Positions 1-6,393 are shown, counted from the first letter of the stretch. The stretch is 11,524 bases of DNA from Bacteroidales bacterium UBA4353 (GCA_002394025.1 DGSV01000083.1:1-11524), one strand, 5' to 3'. The notes: a model not told the origin generated them from the sequence alone. Numbers and translations are program-made.

Positions 1-249
1 AATTTGAAAGCAATTCACAACAGTAATGCTGTGAGTGGTATATCTCCGCGGGCTGAATTATATCGCAAAGTTACAAAATTTGAAAGCAATTCACAACCCA
101 TTCGGAAAATACGCTAACTGCTTCTGAGCTGAATTATATCGCAAAGTTACAAAATTTGAAAGTAATTCACAACCTGTACGCTCTCTGTCGTGCGCTTGCT
201 GTGGCTGAATTATATCGCAAAGTTACAAAATTTGAAAGCAATTCACAAC
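1..249 (-). CRISPR. CRISPR array end, 46-bp repeats with 30-bp spacers, probably type II-C
   Basis: The repeats are at 1-21 (partial, cut by the window edge), 52-97, 128-173 and 204-249. The spacers are at 22-51, 98-127 and 174-203, each exactly 30 bp and unrelated to one another. On the minus strand the repeat starts GTTGTGAATTGCTTTCAAAT and ends GCGATATAATTCAGC. The copy at 128-173 has one change (AGTAATTC for AGCAATTC); the other two complete copies are identical. From memory, Bacteroidota type II-C (Cas9) arrays have 46-48-bp repeats with the same GTTGTG...GCTTTCAAAT start and 30-bp spacers, so I infer type II-C with crRNA read on the minus strand. No cas gene is in the window; the array and any cas9-cas1-cas2 would lie to the left. 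Each repeat also carries a promoter-like TTG-N20-TAACTTTG on the minus strand (66-96, 142-172, 218-248). Confidence 0.93.
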
Positions 250-262
250 GGATAGTGATTAA

Positions 263-287
263 GAGCAAGTTTGAACTTTTCTTGCTC
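263..287 (-). terminator. Hairpin between the nucleotidyltransferase gene and the array
   Basis: A 7-bp stem, GAGCAAG (263-269) with CTTGCTC (281-287), encloses an 11-nt loop. It lies 30 bases past the stop codon of the leftward nucleotidyltransferase gene and 14 bases before the first repeat of the array. On the minus strand the stem is followed by TTAATC rather than a good T-run, so it would be a weak intrinsic terminator at best. Transcripts might read through into the array. It could also be an unrelated stem. Confidence 0.4.
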
Positions 288-316
288 AACCTTCATAGGA
301 CAAATAACTAGGATTT

Positions 317-889
317 TCATAGGATTTGTTCGTTAAGCCATTCGTTTAATTGCTCTTCAGAACAGTAAGGGACCTCAATTGAAATTGCATCTTCAAGTTC
401 TGTGATATTGCCACGCTTCTCTATCACATCATAGAGAGTGTTTAAATCTTGAATATCAGTCACAGATTTTGTCTGGTCACCTGACGTGAGTCTTTGCAAC
501 TTGAATATAAATAACTTGACAGGGTCTATAGTTTTAACTCCTTTTACTTCGGCTACATCTGTGATTCTCTCATAAGTTCTTAAAATGTCCACCTCAACCT
601 CGTCATGGGTATTCTTAAAGAAGAGAGTATAATCTTCATCACTTACAGAGCCCTCTTCTACAAAACCCGAATCCTCCAGAAACTCCTTAAAGGCTTCTAA
701 ACCTCTCTTATTTCCGGCTTCAATTAAAAAGTCAAGGTCATTAATAGACCTTGTTCTTCTCTCCTTAACTCCATAATAACGAGCCCACAGCTGAATTGCA
801 GTACCTCCTATTAGGAACAGGTTGTGCTTAGATGCTTCTTTAACAACGGGGACATCCAGCGATGAGTATGTATCAAAAATAGCCTGCAT
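317..889 (-). CDS. Small MNT-fold nucleotidyltransferase, AbiEii-like, inside the CRISPR locus
   Basis: This 190-residue protein has the hallmarks of the minimal nucleotidyltransferase fold. There is a GG motif in LIGGTAIQLW (G28-G29), a DxD metal motif in NDLDFLI (D51, D53), and a third acidic residue in EVDIL (D101). A helical region follows (DPVKLFIFKLQRL, then a K...DIQDL segment, about 121-148), as in AbiEii-type proteins. The family transfers nucleotides to RNA or protein targets; several members are toxins of toxin-antitoxin or abortive-infection pairs. This one is shorter than typical AbiEii (roughly 250-300 residues). No AbiEi-like, HEPN or other partner gene adjoins it, so a toxin role is only inference. 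The ATG at 889 puts the start just ahead of the GG motif. The gene is clearly A+T-richer than its neighbours (421-480 is 35% G+C; 4741-4800 in the activase gene is 58%). It lies between CRISPR repeats on both sides, which suggests horizontal acquisition. Confidence 0.8.
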   Translation of the reverse strand: MQAIFDTYSSLDVPVVKEASKHNLFLIGGTAIQLWARYYGVKERRTRSINDLDFLIEAGNKRGLEAFKEFLEDSGFVEEGSVSDEDYTLFFKNTHDEVEVDILRTYERITDVAEVKGVKTIDPVKLFIFKLQRLTSGDQTKSVTDIQDLNTLYDVIEKRGNITELEDAISIEVPYCSEEQLNEWLNEQIL

Positions 890-942
890 GATAAAATAAA
901 TTAATATAAATTTCCTTTAATAAACCCAGACCCTTTCATTCT

Positions 943-957
943 ATAACATTTTGTTAT
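943..957. promoter_or_regulatory. 15-bp palindrome upstream of the nucleotidyltransferase gene
   Basis: ATAACA-TTT-TGTTAT is a perfect 6-3-6 inverted repeat, 54 bases before the ATG at 889. Its place between the presumed promoter in the isolated repeat and the start codon fits an operator or a 5'-UTR stem. Antitoxins of AbiE-type systems bind inverted repeats upstream of their operons, but none is encoded here. An A+T-rich palindrome of this size could be chance. Confidence 0.35.
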
Positions 958-999
958 GCTATACGGTCCATCTGACTGTAAGCATCTACACAATAGTAA

Positions 1000-1045
1000 G
1001 CTGATTTATATCGCAAAATTACAAAATTTGAAAGCAATTCACAAC
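1000..1045 (-). repeat. Isolated fifth CRISPR repeat (degenerate) beyond the nucleotidyltransferase gene
   Basis: This 46-bp sequence matches the array repeat at 44 of 46 positions, in the same orientation. The two differences are at 1005 (T for A) and 1018 (A for G). It lies 750 bp from the last regular repeat. The preceding 30 bases (970-999) could be a spacer remnant. It most likely marks the original edge of the array, separated by insertion of the 250-999 segment. It could instead be a tracrRNA anti-repeat read on the plus strand, but such near-identity over the full repeat and the lack of a following terminator make that less likely. Confidence 0.88.
1014..1044 (-). promoter_or_regulatory. 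Repeat-embedded Bacteroidota-type promoter facing the nucleotidyltransferase gene
   Basis: On the minus strand the isolated repeat contains TTG (1044-1042), 20 bp, then TAATTTTG (1021-1014), matching the Bacteroidota -33/-7 consensus (TTTG or TTG, 19-21 bp, TAnnTTTG). The change at 1018 falls on a free position of the -7 box. Transcription would start near 1008, giving a leader of about 120 nt before the ATG at 889. No other TAnnTTTG match was found on the minus strand between 890 and 1060. Confidence 0.5.
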
Positions 1046-1087
1046 TTGTATCGCAAAAGTCTTTATGGTATAAGGTCGTGTAGTGTT
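1046..1087. other. Short spacer between the isolated repeat and the TetR stop codon
   Basis: This stretch contains TGTATCGCAAAAGTC (1047-1061), which loosely resembles the repeat core TATATCGCAAAGTTAC and may be a decayed repeat fragment. A small imperfect stem, CTTTAT-GGT-ATAAGG (1061-1075), is followed on the minus strand by ACTTTTG. It could be a weak terminator for the leftward TetR operon. No gene is seen. Confidence 0.3.
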
Positions 1088-1702
1088 TTACTTCTCAAGG
1101 CTGTTGCGGATGGTGGTTTTGACTACTTGGCGTCGGTTGTTTAGATATTGTTCGATTTGTTGTGGTGTTTTTTCGCAAAAATGCTGATATGTGGGCAATA
1201 CGAGGAATGAGCCTATGGTGAGTCCCATGATATTGAGTAGCAGGTCATTTGTTTGGATAGGACGCAGTTTGCCGTCATATACTTCTTTTTGTATCATGTC
1301 GTTAACTTTCTGATACACCTCGTTAGTGATGGGTAGATCGAAGAAGTGTTGTTTGAGGTATTGTCGTCTTTCGGGGTTCAGTGTGAGTTCGTTGATGATA
1401 AAGAATGGCAGGTTACGGTTTTCCGTGAGGAAGTTGAAATATGCGTCGATGAGGGCATCTACTTGGTCAAGTACTGGTTTGTCGGGGGCTATATTGGCGA
1501 GCAGCGTGGTAAGTACGTGTTCTATTTTAGCCAGGAAGAGTTGTCTGAACAGGTCTTCTTTATTGCCGAAGTAGTAGTGTATTAGTGCGTGGTTGCATCC
1601 TGCGAGTCGTGCTATGTCGTTGGTTGATACTGATGCGAAGCCCCGGCTGAGGAAGAGTTCTTCGGCGGCATCAAGAAGGCGTTGACGGCGTATTGATGAC
1701 AT
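1088..1702 (-). CDS. TetR/AcrR-family transcriptional regulator
   Basis: This 204-residue protein is of standard TetR length. The N-terminal helix-turn-helix is clear: RRQRLLDAAEELFLSRGFASVSTNDIARLAGCNHALIHY and YYFGNKEDLFRQL, about residues 5-55, with the recognition helix around NHALIHYYF. The rest is an all-helical ligand-binding and dimerisation domain with no cofactor motif visible; the ligand cannot be predicted. It is the third gene of a leftward operon, starting 15 bases after the stop of the DUF2229 gene. Its natural targets are its own operon promoter and perhaps the divergent gene. The perfect palindrome at 6133-6158 is the best operator candidate. An acyl-CoA or hydroxyacyl ligand would fit the operon, but that is inference. 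Confidence 0.93.
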   Translation of the reverse strand: MSSIRRQRLLDAAEELFLSRGFASVSTNDIARLAGCNHALIHYYFGNKEDLFRQLFLAKIEHVLTTLLANIAPDKPVLDQVDALIDAYFNFLTENRNLPFFIINELTLNPERRQYLKQHFFDLPITNEVYQKVNDMIQKEVYDGKLRPIQTNDLLLNIMGLTIGSFLVLPTYQHFCEKTPQQIEQYLNNRRQVVKTTIRNSLEK

Positions 1703-1717
1703 GTTATGATGAGTTTT

Positions 1718-4207
1718 TTATTGTGCTATTTTGGCGTTTTGCACCATGAAGTGCAGTCGGTTATAGACATTGGCTTCTGATGTACTGCTATCGAAGTCGA
1801 GGAATAGCAGGTTGAGTCCGGGGAACAGGTTTTTGAGGCGTTTTTCTATTCCCTTGGAAATAATGTGGTTGGCTATGCATCCGAAAGGTTGCAGGCTTAT
1901 GACATTATTGATACCTGTAGCCGCGAGGTGGCTTATTTCCGCCGGTATTCCCCATCCTTCTCCAAAGTCGCCGGCGAGGTTGACGACTTTGTCGGCAAGT
2001 TGCGCATCGTGAAATATGTCGGAGAAGGGTCTGAAGTAGGGGAATGGCTCACAAAGTGCCTCGTAGCTATGCATGACATGGCGAATGTAGCGGTATATGA
2101 TATCCGTGATCCAGAGTGGTGTTGTCTCGCGTCGCACATGACGTTCGCGGTTTACGTGTCGCGCCACGAAGGTCGTGGTGAAATAGCCGGATAGGGCAGG
2201 GGGAATGACTTCAACGCCTTCATCAACGAGCCAGTTGACAACGTTCTTATGACTGAAGGAGTTATATTTGACATAAATCTCTCCCACGAGTCCTATTTGC
2301 GGCACTGTTTTGCGTTGCGTGATATCTGAAAAATCGCTGACAGCCTGTTTCATGAGCTGTTTCATGCCTTTGTAGTCCTTGTTCCGCACGAGTGGTTGTA
2401 CTGTTTCGAGGTATCTGGCTCTGAGTTGTTTAGCGGCTCCTTGTTGTTTTTCGCGTGGTGCTGCCGCGAAGTAGAGTTTATTGAGGCAGTCTGCGAAAAC
2501 GATGCTATGTATCACGATACGCAGCAAGCGTTTCCAGTCTATAGTAAATCCGGGCTGTGTTGATGTCACCCCGCTGCCTAATGCCAGTGATAGTAGTGGT
2601 ATTTGAGCATATCCGCCATTGACCATGGCATTTTTGATGAGGCTGTAGTAGTTGCTGGCTCGACATTGGCCACCGGTCTGCGTGATGATAACAGCGGTAT
2701 TGTCAGGGTCATAGAGTCCGCTACGCAGAGCATTCATGATGCTGCCGACAACGATTGTCGCCGGATAGCAAATTTCGTTATTGGCGAATTTGAGTCCTGT
2801 TTCTGCATCGCTTTGTGTGCCTTGTGGCAGGCATACGAGTTTGTAGCCTGCGGCGTGGAATAGTGATGTGAGAAATTCTGAGTAGCCTTCGGCGAAATAT
2901 GGTGCGAGAATGGTTCGGCGTCGGTCTTCGGAGGTGAAAATTTTCGTGGTGGCGGCGGTGACAGGTTGCGAGTTGTGGAGCCGGGTGTTGCTCTCGGGCA
3001 TTTGTCGCACGCTCTCAACCAGCGAGCGTATGCGCAGTCGCAGTGAGCCGATGTTGTTCACGTCATCGATTTTGAGCAGCGTGAGGTTTTTGCCGGCACG
3101 GCGCAGTATGCTGTCAACCTCGTCAAGGATAAAGGCATCTGGACCACAGCCGAAACTGGTGAGTTCCACATAATGGATATTGGGGTAGTGGTGTTGCGCT
3201 ACGAAATATGCCGCTTTGAAGATTCTGTTGGGGTATGCCCATTGGCTCAGAGCATTAATGGTGTTAAAGACCTCTTTGCCGTCGATTATCGCTGCATGTT
3301 CTGTAATTAGGTCAATGTCCATATCTGCTATGGCATCCGCTATTTTATGCTGTATAAGAGGGTCGATATGGTAGGGTCGTGCTGCGAGCATGATTACCAT
3401 ACGTTGCTTACTGATTGCGTGTTGCAGAATGTCCCGACTGCGGTTGATGAGCCATTGTGTGTAATCGTGTTGTGCTTGCCACGCGGCATCGAAAGCTTTG
3501 TTAATAACATTATTTTTTACACCGAGTTGCGTGAGATATTGCTTTGCGGCTTCATGCGCCAGGGCTTTGTCATTGAAGTTAATAGAAGGGTTGTCGAGTG
3601 GTATGCCATAGCGTTTTTGAGTTTCCATACTGCTTTTTAGGACGTCGCTGTAGCCTGTGACTATAGGGCAGTTATAGGAGTTTCCGCTATTGGTGTCTTC
3701 TTTGTGTTCATAGACCACATAGGGATATAGAATTCGGTCCACTTTGCGCTCTACGAGATTGATGACGTGTCCGTGCATAAGTTTTGCCGGGAAGCAAATA
3801 TTGTCTGCCATAATGCTTCGCAATCCTTTCTGATACAGGCTGTTATTGGATGTTGCTGAGAGCACGGGACGTATATTGCAATGTGCCAGCAGTGTCTGCC
3901 AGAATGGGAAATTCTCGTATATGCCGAGCCCGCGGGGTATGCCGATGGTGAGTAGTGGCGTGCTTAGGTCTATGCCACGGATACGGTCGTTGCTGAATAG
4001 GCGGTGGTATTTCTCGGCGAACATATTGATGCCTCGTTGTCTTGACGCGCCACTATTGCTATATACTTTTTCGCAGTTATTGCCGCTGAAGAATTCGTTG
4101 CCGTTAGAGAATACGAATTTTCGGACTTCACATTGGTTGGTGCAGCCCGAGCATGTCTCGAATGTTGATGTATAAGAGTTGGCGGAAGTAAGACTATTGA
4201 GATTCAT
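1718..4207 (-). CDS. DUF2229 / HgdB-like acyl-CoA dehydratase activase-related protein
   Basis: The product has 829 residues. It opens with a cysteine cluster, TCSGCTNQCEVR...SGNNCEK (C19, C22, C26, C45), that looks like an iron-sulfur or zinc site. A DUF2229-type domain follows (IGIPRGLGIYENFPFWQTLL from about 87; ICFPAKLMHGHV about 137-148). Next comes an HgdB-like region (MLAARPYHIDPLIQHKIADA about 273-292; ELTSFGCGPDAFILDEVDS about 348-366). A second similar half contains ICYPA, TGGQCRASNY and, near the end, LQPFGCIANHIISKGIEKRL and DFDSSTSEANVYNRL. In many anaerobes these parts form the C-terminal half of a ~1400-residue protein whose N-terminal half is a double ASKHA activase; here that half is the preceding gene. 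By family, the pair couples ATP hydrolysis to low-potential electron transfer to a [4Fe-4S] or double-cubane cluster enzyme. The true substrate is unknown. The ATG at 4207 sits inside an 11-bp inverted repeat. Confidence 0.88.
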   Translation of the reverse strand: MNLNSLTSANSYTSTFETCSGCTNQCEVRKFVFSNGNEFFSGNNCEKVYSNSGASRQRGINMFAEKYHRLFSNDRIRGIDLSTPLLTIGIPRGLGIYENFPFWQTLLAHCNIRPVLSATSNNSLYQKGLRSIMADNICFPAKLMHGHVINLVERKVDRILYPYVVYEHKEDTNSGNSYNCPIVTGYSDVLKSSMETQKRYGIPLDNPSINFNDKALAHEAAKQYLTQLGVKNNVINKAFDAAWQAQHDYTQWLINRSRDILQHAISKQRMVIMLAARPYHIDPLIQHKIADAIADMDIDLITEHAAIIDGKEVFNTINALSQWAYPNRIFKAAYFVAQHHYPNIHYVELTSFGCGPDAFILDEVDSILRRAGKNLTLLKIDDVNNIGSLRLRIRSLVESVRQMPESNTRLHNSQPVTAATTKIFTSEDRRRTILAPYFAEGYSEFLTSLFHAAGYKLVCLPQGTQSDAETGLKFANNEICYPATIVVGSIMNALRSGLYDPDNTAVIITQTGGQCRASNYYSLIKNAMVNGGYAQIPLLSLALGSGVTSTQPGFTIDWKRLLRIVIHSIVFADCLNKLYFAAAPREKQQGAAKQLRARYLETVQPLVRNKDYKGMKQLMKQAVSDFSDITQRKTVPQIGLVGEIYVKYNSFSHKNVVNWLVDEGVEVIPPALSGYFTTTFVARHVNRERHVRRETTPLWITDIIYRYIRHVMHSYEALCEPFPYFRPFSDIFHDAQLADKVVNLAGDFGEGWGIPAEISHLAATGINNVISLQPFGCIANHIISKGIEKRLKNLFPGLNLLFLDFDSSTSEANVYNRLHFMVQNAKIAQ

Positions 4208-4279
4208 TACAATTTACTGTTTTGTCATTTACTGTTTTATTATCATATCTTTGTTATTATATTTGTTCATTGTAATGAA
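4203..4279 (-). promoter_or_regulatory. Intercistronic inverted repeat masking the start of the DUF2229 gene
   Basis: TTCATTACAAT (4203-4213) and ATTGTAATGAA (4269-4279) are a perfect 11-bp inverted repeat around a 55-nt loop. In the leftward mRNA the upstream arm covers the last codons and first stop base of the activase gene. The downstream arm contains the AUG of the DUF2229 gene (4207-4205). Folding would hide that AUG until a ribosome finishes the first gene, a classic layout for translational coupling. The loop also has a 12-bp direct repeat, ATTTACTGTTTT, at 4212-4223 and 4227-4238. No terminator or internal promoter was found in the gap. Function is inferred. Confidence 0.5.
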
Positions 4280-6036
4280 CCTTTAATGGCGTGTAATGCG
4301 CATCCATAGGCTCCCATGAGTTCGGGAATATCGGTGAAGCTCACTTGGCATCCGCTGATGATTTCCAGCGCGCGAACAACGCTATGATTGCGCATGGTGC
4401 CGCCCTGTACCACGATATTATTCCCTAACTCGCTAATATCTCGCAGTTTCATAACCTTGTAGAGGCAGTTTTTTACTACCGAATAGCTGAAGCCTGCGGC
4501 GATATCTGCTATTTTAGCGCCTTCACGCATGGCTTGTTTGACTTTTGAGTTCATGAATACCGTGCATCGTGTTCCGAGGTCGTAGGGGTTACGCGCCAGG
4601 CAACTGATATGTGCGAAATCGCTTACCGTATAACCCAGTGTTGTGGCGTAAGTTTCTATGAATGAGCCGCAACCGCTTGAGCATGCTTCGTTGATTTCTA
4701 TACGTTTTATGCTTCCGTTTTCCACGAATATCGCTTTCATGTCCTGTCCACCTATGTCGAGCACGAACGACACTTCAGGGTTCACGTGCTTCGCCGCCAT
4801 GAAGTGCGCCATGGTTTCCACGATACCCTGGTCGAGGTTAAAAGCGGTGCGTAGCAGACTCTCTCCATAACCGGTAACACAACTGCGTGCAATATTGATA
4901 TTCTGCGGATTAGTCACGCTGTTGCGCATGCTGACCAGCATACTGTGAAAAGTGTTGAAACTGTCGCCGGCATTGCGTCGGTAGTCGCTGTAAACAAGTC
5001 GCTGTTGCTCGTCAAGCAGCACAATTTTAGTGGTTGTGCTGCCGGAGTCAACACCGAGGTAATAGTTTGCCGGTCGCGAGTCGTCGAGAGTTGCGCGTCG
5101 TACCTTATATTTCGTTTTTTGCTCCGTCCATGTGTTATGCTCCTCATCACTACCGAAAAGAGGTGGTAGTGCCTCGGCGATGGCTGTGATGTGCGTTGCC
5201 TTGGCGTCAGTTTCGGAGTTCTGTATGATGTTGACGAGTTGTCGTAACGTCGTTGTGGCGATGTTTTTACCGGCCTCTAAAGCGCATCCTATGGCAGGCA
5301 TAAGGTGCGCCATATCAGGCATGAAGCTGTGTTCGCTGTCAATGCCCATAACACGTTCGCAATGCTTCTTGAGTTCAGGGATAAATGCGAAAGGTCCTCC
5401 GCAGAATAATACATCGGGAGTGATATCCATGCCCCGAGCCAGCGATGCCGTAATTTGCATGGCTACGGCTGTGAGTACGCTTGCGGCGATGTCGGACTTG
5501 GAAGTGTTGCGGGCTATGAGGTTTTGTATGTCGGTCTTGGAAAATACTCCGCAGCGCGATGCGATGGGGTATATCGTCTTATGTGACGCAGCCAGTTGAT
5601 TGAAGGCACCTATTTCTACCCCAAGCAGTGTCGCCGTTTGGTCTATGAAAGCCCCGGTGCCTCCCGCACAGGAACCATTCATGCGGATATCAGGCACTTT
5701 GCCAGGCTCAAGGAATATCATCTTGGAGTCCTCACCGCCTATGTCCACCAAAGTGCGTACCGAAGGATAGCGGTTGCGTACCGCTTCTATTTCAGCCACT
5801 ACTTCCTGCGTGAAAGGCATCCCCCATTTTTCGGCGAAGCCCATACCCACGGAGCCTGTCACCATCACGCTGACATCAGCATCGCCGTATTTGGCAAGTA
5901 GTTGACTAAAAACCGCCTCGGCGCATTGGGCGATATTGGCGTTATGGCGCCGATAGTTGTGCGCAACGAGTTTGCCACTGTTGTCAAGCAGGGCATATTT
6001 GAGTGTCGTAGAACCTATGTCAATCCCGAGAAACAT
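4267..6036 (-). CDS. Double-ASKHA acyl-CoA dehydratase activase (BadF/BadG/BcrA/BcrD family)
   Basis: The product has 589 residues from the ATG at 6036, with two tandem ATPase domains. Domain 1 begins FLGIDIGSTTLKY (2-14), with LVDIGGEDSKMIF (96-108), GSCAGGTGAF (C123) and SRCGVF (C162). Domain 2 begins YYLGVDSGSTTTKIVLLD (325-342), with LDIGGQDMKAIF, NEACSSGCGSF (C452) and TRCTVFMNS (C491). In both, the two cysteines are 39 residues apart, as with the [4Fe-4S] ligands of the activator HgdC. The protein would hydrolyse ATP to drive one electron into its partner, probably the next gene's product. The reading frame is open upstream to a TTG at 6144, but I chose 6036: it places the phosphate loop at residues 4-11 as in the family, and the promoter -7 box (6119-6127) lies inside the longer version. 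It is the first gene of the leftward operon. Confidence 0.9.
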   Translation of the reverse strand: MFLGIDIGSTTLKYALLDNSGKLVAHNYRRHNANIAQCAEAVFSQLLAKYGDADVSVMVTGSVGMGFAEKWGMPFTQEVVAEIEAVRNRYPSVRTLVDIGGEDSKMIFLEPGKVPDIRMNGSCAGGTGAFIDQTATLLGVEIGAFNQLAASHKTIYPIASRCGVFSKTDIQNLIARNTSKSDIAASVLTAVAMQITASLARGMDITPDVLFCGGPFAFIPELKKHCERVMGIDSEHSFMPDMAHLMPAIGCALEAGKNIATTTLRQLVNIIQNSETDAKATHITAIAEALPPLFGSDEEHNTWTEQKTKYKVRRATLDDSRPANYYLGVDSGSTTTKIVLLDEQQRLVYSDYRRNAGDSFNTFHSMLVSMRNSVTNPQNINIARSCVTGYGESLLRTAFNLDQGIVETMAHFMAAKHVNPEVSFVLDIGGQDMKAIFVENGSIKRIEINEACSSGCGSFIETYATTLGYTVSDFAHISCLARNPYDLGTRCTVFMNSKVKQAMREGAKIADIAAGFSYSVVKNCLYKVMKLRDISELGNNIVVQGGTMRNHSVVRALEIISGCQVSFTDIPELMGAYGCALHAIKGSLQ

Positions 6037-6118
6037 GATTTTGTATTGAAAAGAAAATTTTGGGAGTTTTGCTGTCTGGGCGCAGATAAGGCTGATAGTT
6101 TTCTTTTTTTTAGTTGCT

Positions 6119-6127
6119 GCAAAGTTA
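6119..6127 (-). promoter_or_regulatory. Promoter -7 box of the activase operon
   Basis: On the minus strand TAACTTTGC matches the Bacteroidota -7 consensus TAnnTTTG. Transcription would begin near 6113, leaving a leader of about 75 nt before the ATG at 6036. No clear TTTG lies 19-21 bp upstream, because that position falls inside the palindrome at 6133-6158; the promoter may be weak or activator-dependent. Confidence 0.6.
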
Positions 6128-6132
6128 GTGAA

Positions 6133-6158
6133 ATTTTTTAACAAGTCTGTTAAAAAAT
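6133..6158. promoter_or_regulatory. 26-bp perfect palindrome, probable TetR operator
   Basis: ATTTTTTAACA-AGTC-TGTTAAAAAAT is an 11-4-11 inverted repeat with no mismatch in the arms. It covers the region just upstream of the -7 box at 6119-6127, where a bound dimer would block RNA polymerase. TetR proteins bind such palindromes as dimers, and this operon ends with a TetR gene. Three more TGTTAAAAA-like half-sites follow on the plus strand at 6168-6178 (GGTTAAAAAAA), 6211-6220 and 6251-6260. The link to the TetR is inference. Confidence 0.6.
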
Positions 6159-6393
6159 ACTATACGAGGTTAAAAAAACACGAAAAAAATGATTTTATCA
6201 AAAAAAAGTGTGTTAAAAATGCAAAATTGTAGTTTTTTCGATAGATTTTATGTTAAAAAACACATTATTTGCTAAATTTTTTGTAAATTTGCAAACTGTA
6301 TAAAATGCGTCTGCTCATAGGATCATCCATTTCCGGAGATTAGTGATGCGTCGTTGTTTGCTAAACATACAATCAGTTTAAGTGCTAAAGGGT
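6159..6393. promoter_or_regulatory. Divergent control region and 5' leader of the secreted protein gene
   Basis: This A+T-rich stretch separates the leftward activase operon from the rightward secreted-protein gene. The plus-strand -7 box is TAAATTTGC at 6284-6292, predicting a start near 6297 and a leader of about 97 nt; no good -33 element lies at the usual distance. The repeated half-site TGTTAAAAA at 6211-6220 and 6251-6260 lies upstream of this promoter, so one regulator might act on both directions. In the leader, AAAGGG at 6387-6392 is very close to the ATG at 6394. No small gene or riboswitch was recognised. Confidence 0.5.

Noticed and set aside
292..324. Direct repeat of TTCATAGGA at 292-300 and 316-324
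   Set aside because: Only 9 bp, overlapping the stop region of the nucleotidyltransferase gene; no sign that it is a target-site duplication because the other edge of the insert lacks it.
1000..1087. tracrRNA read on the plus strand, with 1000-1045 as anti-repeat
   Set aside because: The match to the repeat is nearly full-length rather than partial and bulged, and no terminator with a T-run follows; only a weak stem at 1061-1075. An array-edge repeat explains it better, though this is not excluded.
956..1144. 62-codon rightward open frame
   Set aside because: It runs through the isolated CRISPR repeat and into the TetR gene on the other strand; no recognisable protein features.
5132..5599. 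155-codon open frame opposite the activase gene
   Set aside because: Antisense shadow of a well-supported conserved gene; no recognisable domain.
6037..6144. 36-residue N-terminal extension of the activase from a TTG at 6144
   Set aside because: The extension is low-complexity, lacks family similarity, starts upstream of the -7 box at 6119-6127, and overlaps the palindrome.
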